DNA from: Agrobacterium albertimagni AOL15
Lineage (GTDB): Bacteria > Pseudomonadota > Alphaproteobacteria > Rhizobiales > Rhizobiaceae
Reading direction: 5' to 3'
Assembly (NCBI RefSeq): GCF_000300855.1
Contig: NZ_ALJF01000001.1
Location: 117,305-181,304 of the forward strand
DNA length: 64,000 bases
A program made the position numbers and the translations under genes. The notes under the pieces were generated by a model. That model worked only from the letters and a program-made list of their open reading frames with translations, made no database searches and was not told the DNA's origin. Shown piece after piece: positions 62,008 to 64,000 of the stretch. The stretch's first letter is position 1. Every line of letters starts with the position of its first letter.

Positions 62008-62236
62008 CCTCAAAGCTCTAACGGGTGCTTGCGACCCAACGCGAGGCCGTCTTCCAGTGGTATGTCACGGGGGTGTCATTGGCGGACTGCTTGGTGGCCT
62101 GCTTGGGCTGCCACCAAAGCGCATCATCCCGGTGGATCCTGCAAGTGTCACCGTGCTTGGATTGAATGACGGGCATTTTCGGCTCGAAAGCTTCAACTTC
62201 AGTCCGAACGGTCCCGTGTTTGACGCTCCTGACTGA
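61988..62236 (+). pseudogene. C-terminal fragment of a histidine phosphatase
   Basis: The plus frame from 61988 has no start codon upstream (a TAG precedes it) and reads RTLKALTGACDPTRGRLPVV, CHGGVIGGLLGGLLGLPPKR, IIPVDPASVTVLGLNDGHFR and LESFNFSPNGPVFDAPD to a TGA at 62234-62236. VCHGGVI and the following helix match the second catalytic His region of the histidine phosphatase (phosphoglycerate mutase-like) family. The N-terminal RHG half is absent. Confidence 0.6.
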
Positions 62237-62620
62237 CAGGACGAACTGCAGATGCCCCTGTCGATATCGCGGTCGTCGTCGGCGGAGGTGCCAGGAGTGT
62301 TGTTCTCGGCGAAACCACGGGCGCGCACTGTTGCCCTCTGGGATTTGTGCCTCTAGACGAACGGGTGATCGGACCGCCCGCCAGAGTGGCTCGCCATTCA
62401 TGAGTGAATATGGGCCTGTCCCGGACAGCCGCGTCTAGCACCGGTGTTTTCGAACGCCTTCACGTTCGCCTCGAGAGGGCTTCAAAGCTGAAAAAGCTCT
62501 TCAGTCTGATGCGCAAACGTGTGCTTGAGGCCCAAACCGTCGACCCGGTTTCCCTGCAACGAGGCAGCATGAAGCCGATTATCGTCAATGCAGCTTCACC
62601 ATCCGCGCCTGAGCCTTAGG
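62237..62620. other. Decayed stretch before the IS256 element
   Basis: 384 bp. A plus frame ending at 62401-62403 (VDIAVVVGGGARSVVLGETT, then GAHCCPLGFVPLDERVIG) is protein-like but unrecognised and has no clear start. Another at 62404-62619 is unsupported. Together with the fragments upstream it looks like a mosaic of gene ends. Confidence 0.35.
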
Positions 62621-63716
62621 TGCGGATCGTGTCCCAGGACGTGGTGTAGCTGGATTTCATAGCCATCGGTGATTTCCGGTAGGGTCGGGTTGCTTATGAC
62701 CAACCTGAGGGACACCACCGATGACCGACGACATGATGAACCTGCGCTCGCTCGTTGAGAAGAGTGCTGACGCCGATTTGCTGCGCGAGATGATCGGCTT
62801 TGCTGCCGAGAAGCTGATGGCGCTGGAGGTCGGCACAAAGACCGGCGCGGGCTATGGCGAGAAGAACGGCTTCCGACTTGCCCAGCGCAACGGCTACCGC
62901 GATCGAGACTGGGAGACACGTGCAGGAACCGTCGAGCTACGCATTCCCAAGCTTCGCACAGGCAGCTACTTCCCGAGTTTCCTGGAGCCGCGCCGGATGG
63001 CGGAGAAGGCTCTGACGGCGGTCATTCAGGAGGCATACATCCAAGGCGTTTCGACCCGATCCGTTGATGATCTCGTCAAGGCCATGGGTATGAGCGGCAT
63101 CTCAAAAAGCCAGGTATCCCGACTCTGCGAAGAGATCGACGAGAAGGTGAAGGCCTTCCTCGACCGGCCCATCGAGGGCGAGTGGCCATACCTCTGGATC
63201 GATGCCACCTACCTGAAGGTTCGTCGCGGCGGTCGGATTGTCTCGGTAGCGGTCATCATCGCCGTGGGCGTCAACACTGACGGCCGACGCGAGGTGCTCG
63301 GCATGGAAATCGGCACATCCGAGGCAGAAGCGATCTGGACCGAATTCCTGCGCAAGCTGACCAGACGAGGCCTGCGCGGCGTCAAGCTCGTCGTCTCCGA
63401 TGCACATGAGGGCATCAAGGCAGCGGTGTCGAAGGTGCTCTCTGCCACCTGGCAGAGATGCAGGGTTCACTTCATGCGCAATGCCTTGGCTCATGCCGGA
63501 AAGAGCGGACGGCGCGTCGTCTCCGCCTTCATCGCCACGGCCTTTGCCCAGGACACACCGGGGGCGGCCAGCCAGCAATGGCGCAATGTCGCTGACCAGA
63601 TCAGGCCGAAGGTGCCGAAACTCGCCACGCTGATGGATAGCGCCGAACAGGATGTGCTCGCATACATGACCTTTCCCAAGCAGCACTGGGCAAAGCTTCA
63701 TTCGACGGATCAGATC
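62621..63716 (+). mobile_element. 3'-truncated IS256-family insertion sequence
   Basis: The transposase gene and about 100 bp of upstream sequence (with GGATCGTGTCCCAGGACGTG at 62624-62643 as a probable left-end repeat) are present. Homology to IS256 transposases stops at HSTDQI around 63716, before the RLNGEIKRR block and the right end. The sequence beyond is unrelated, so the element has been cut by recombination or another insertion. The left-end assignment is inferred. Confidence 0.7.
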
Positions 63717-63764
63717 GACAAGAGTTTTGCTCAAAAATATGGTATTTTTCTCCTGCGCGGATGA
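62721..63764 (+). CDS. IS256-family transposase, C-terminally truncated
   Basis: 347 residues versus about 400 in the family. [20 protein letters not shown] opens the protein; [20 protein letters not shown] and [20 protein letters not shown] follow. The first two catalytic Asp are in [15 protein letters not shown] and [14 protein letters not shown]. The third acidic residue region, normally HSTN/DPIERLNGEIKRR, is replaced after HSTDQID by unrelated [14 protein letters not shown], so the transposase should be inactive. Confidence 0.85.
   Translation: MTDDMMNLRSLVEKSADADLLREMIGFAAEKLMALEVGTKTGAGYGEKNGFRLAQRNGYRDRDWETRAGTVELRIPKLRTGSYFPSFLEPRRMAEKALTAVIQEAYIQGVSTRSVDDLVKAMGMSGISKSQVSRLCEEIDEKVKAFLDRPIEGEWPYLWIDATYLKVRRGGRIVSVAVIIAVGVNTDGRREVLGMEIGTSEAEAIWTEFLRKLTRRGLRGVKLVVSDAHEGIKAAVSKVLSATWQRCRVHFMRNALAHAGKSGRRVVSAFIATAFAQDTPGAASQQWRNVADQIRPKVPKLATLMDSAEQDVLAYMTFPKQHWAKLHSTDQIDKSFAQKYGIFLLRG
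63733..63749. repeat. Inverted repeat at the IS256 breakpoint
   Basis: AAAAATA (63733-63739) and TATTTTT (63743-63749) pair perfectly around TGG, about 17 bp past the point where transposase homology ends. It could be a terminus of whatever cut the element or a terminator-like hairpin on either strand. Confidence 0.4.
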
Positions 63765-63812
63765 CCTCGTGGTGAAGTGCGGTGCATCGGCTGAAGGCAC
63801 CGTCAGGCCACC

Positions 63813-64000
63813 TCACTCGAGCCTTGCCGGATTGAGGCGTCCGCGCGCCTTTTTATCAGGCGGGCGCGGACGCCACGTCTCGACGAAGCGTTCATAGCTC
63901 TTTTGCGCTTGCTCAGCGACGCGCATCTCCTGGTCGCGGAGCTTCTTGACGTTATAGGCATAGGCAGGGCCAGGCTTGTTGCCCTTCTTCTGTGGTTTCC
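63813..64000 (-). CDS. C-terminal part of an unidentified gene
   Basis: The minus frame is open from the right edge to a TGA at 63813-63815 (62 codons): KPGPAYAYNVKKLRDQEMRV, AEQAQKSYERFVETWRPRPP, then DKKARGRLNPARLE. It is strongly basic and codon use looks normal. The palindrome GGCGTCCGCGC...GCGCGGACGCC (63837-63874) falls inside this frame. I do not recognise the family; the rest lies outside the window. Confidence 0.55.
   Translation of the reverse strand, partial: KPQKKGNKPGPAYAYNVKKLRDQEMRVAEQAQKSYERFVETWRPRPPDKKARGRLNPARLE

Noticed and set aside
63837..63874. GGCGTCCGCGC/GCGCGGACGCC inverted repeat as a terminator
   Set aside because: It lies inside an open minus-strand reading frame with normal codon use, upstream of that gene's stop, and lacks a T-run.
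1..64000. CRISPR array, tRNA or rRNA genes
   Set aside because: No regularly spaced repeats and no recognisable tRNA or rRNA sequence was seen on reading either strand.

Overview
The window looks like an accessory or chromid-type region of an alphaproteobacterium of the Rhizobiaceae (Agrobacterium/Rhizobium/Ensifer/Shinella-like). This is inferred from the GC-rich coding style, a protein with the Atu4866 domain, a rhizobial-style STAS/CheY/CheA/CheW cluster, an Aap-type amino-acid ABC transporter, an AztABCD zinc system and many LysR/TetR/AraC-oxidoreductase pairs. I saw no rRNA, tRNA or CRISPR array. No database search was run; family names rest on motifs and overall protein resemblance.

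Layout. (1) 1-5505, minus strand: a tightly overlapping chemosensory operon read as HD-GYP response regulator > STAS protein > CheY > CheA > CheW > methyl-accepting chemotaxis protein, the last cut by the left edge. (2) 5.7-15 kb: an AraC regulator, a hydroxypyruvate-isomerase-like enzyme, a DUF234-type ATPase preceded by three stacked palindromes, a VOC (bleomycin-resistance-like) protein, a CPBP protease, small secreted or hypothetical proteins, and long poorly coding stretches with a decayed copy of a small gene. (3) 15.2-25 kb: LysR/SDR/Atu4866/CMD/hydrolase, a truncated SDR, a LysR-controlled quinone-reductase-like pair, an HSL-type esterase, and an OmpR-type two-component system. (4) 26-32 kb: a CPBP protease, a small lipoprotein, a class C beta-lactamase, a prolyl oligopeptidase and a periplasmic NTF2-like protein. 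(5) 32.6-41 kb: TetR with SnoaL-like plus NmrA genes, DUF4269, a three-domain flavin/ferredoxin reductase fusion with a GST and divergent LysR, and a hydrolase/TetR pair sharing near-perfect palindromic operators.

(6) 41.2-45.2 kb: a complete aztABCD zinc import operon with two Zur-like dyads. (7) 45.6-51.9 kb: a NocR/OccR-like LysR gene divergent from a PLP trans-sulfuration-type lyase and a four-gene Aap-like amino-acid ABC transporter, whose binding-protein gene carries one in-frame stop 46 codons before the natural end. Together these suggest uptake and cleavage of a sulfur amino acid or amino-acid conjugate. (8) 52-60 kb: TetR/hydrolase/SDR with duplicated operators, a graveyard (frameshifted ArsR, IS110 remnant, broken NTF2 gene), AraC/NmrA, and an aldo-keto reductase/AraC pair. 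(9) 60.2-64 kb: a 48-residue DUF4177-like gene, a second truncated SDR, gene fragments, a 3'-truncated IS256-family element and the end of another gene.

The dominant theme is small redox or detoxification modules, each with its own divergently transcribed regulator and often a visible operator. Several modules occur twice in the window with one copy decayed, which points to repeated gain, duplication and loss.
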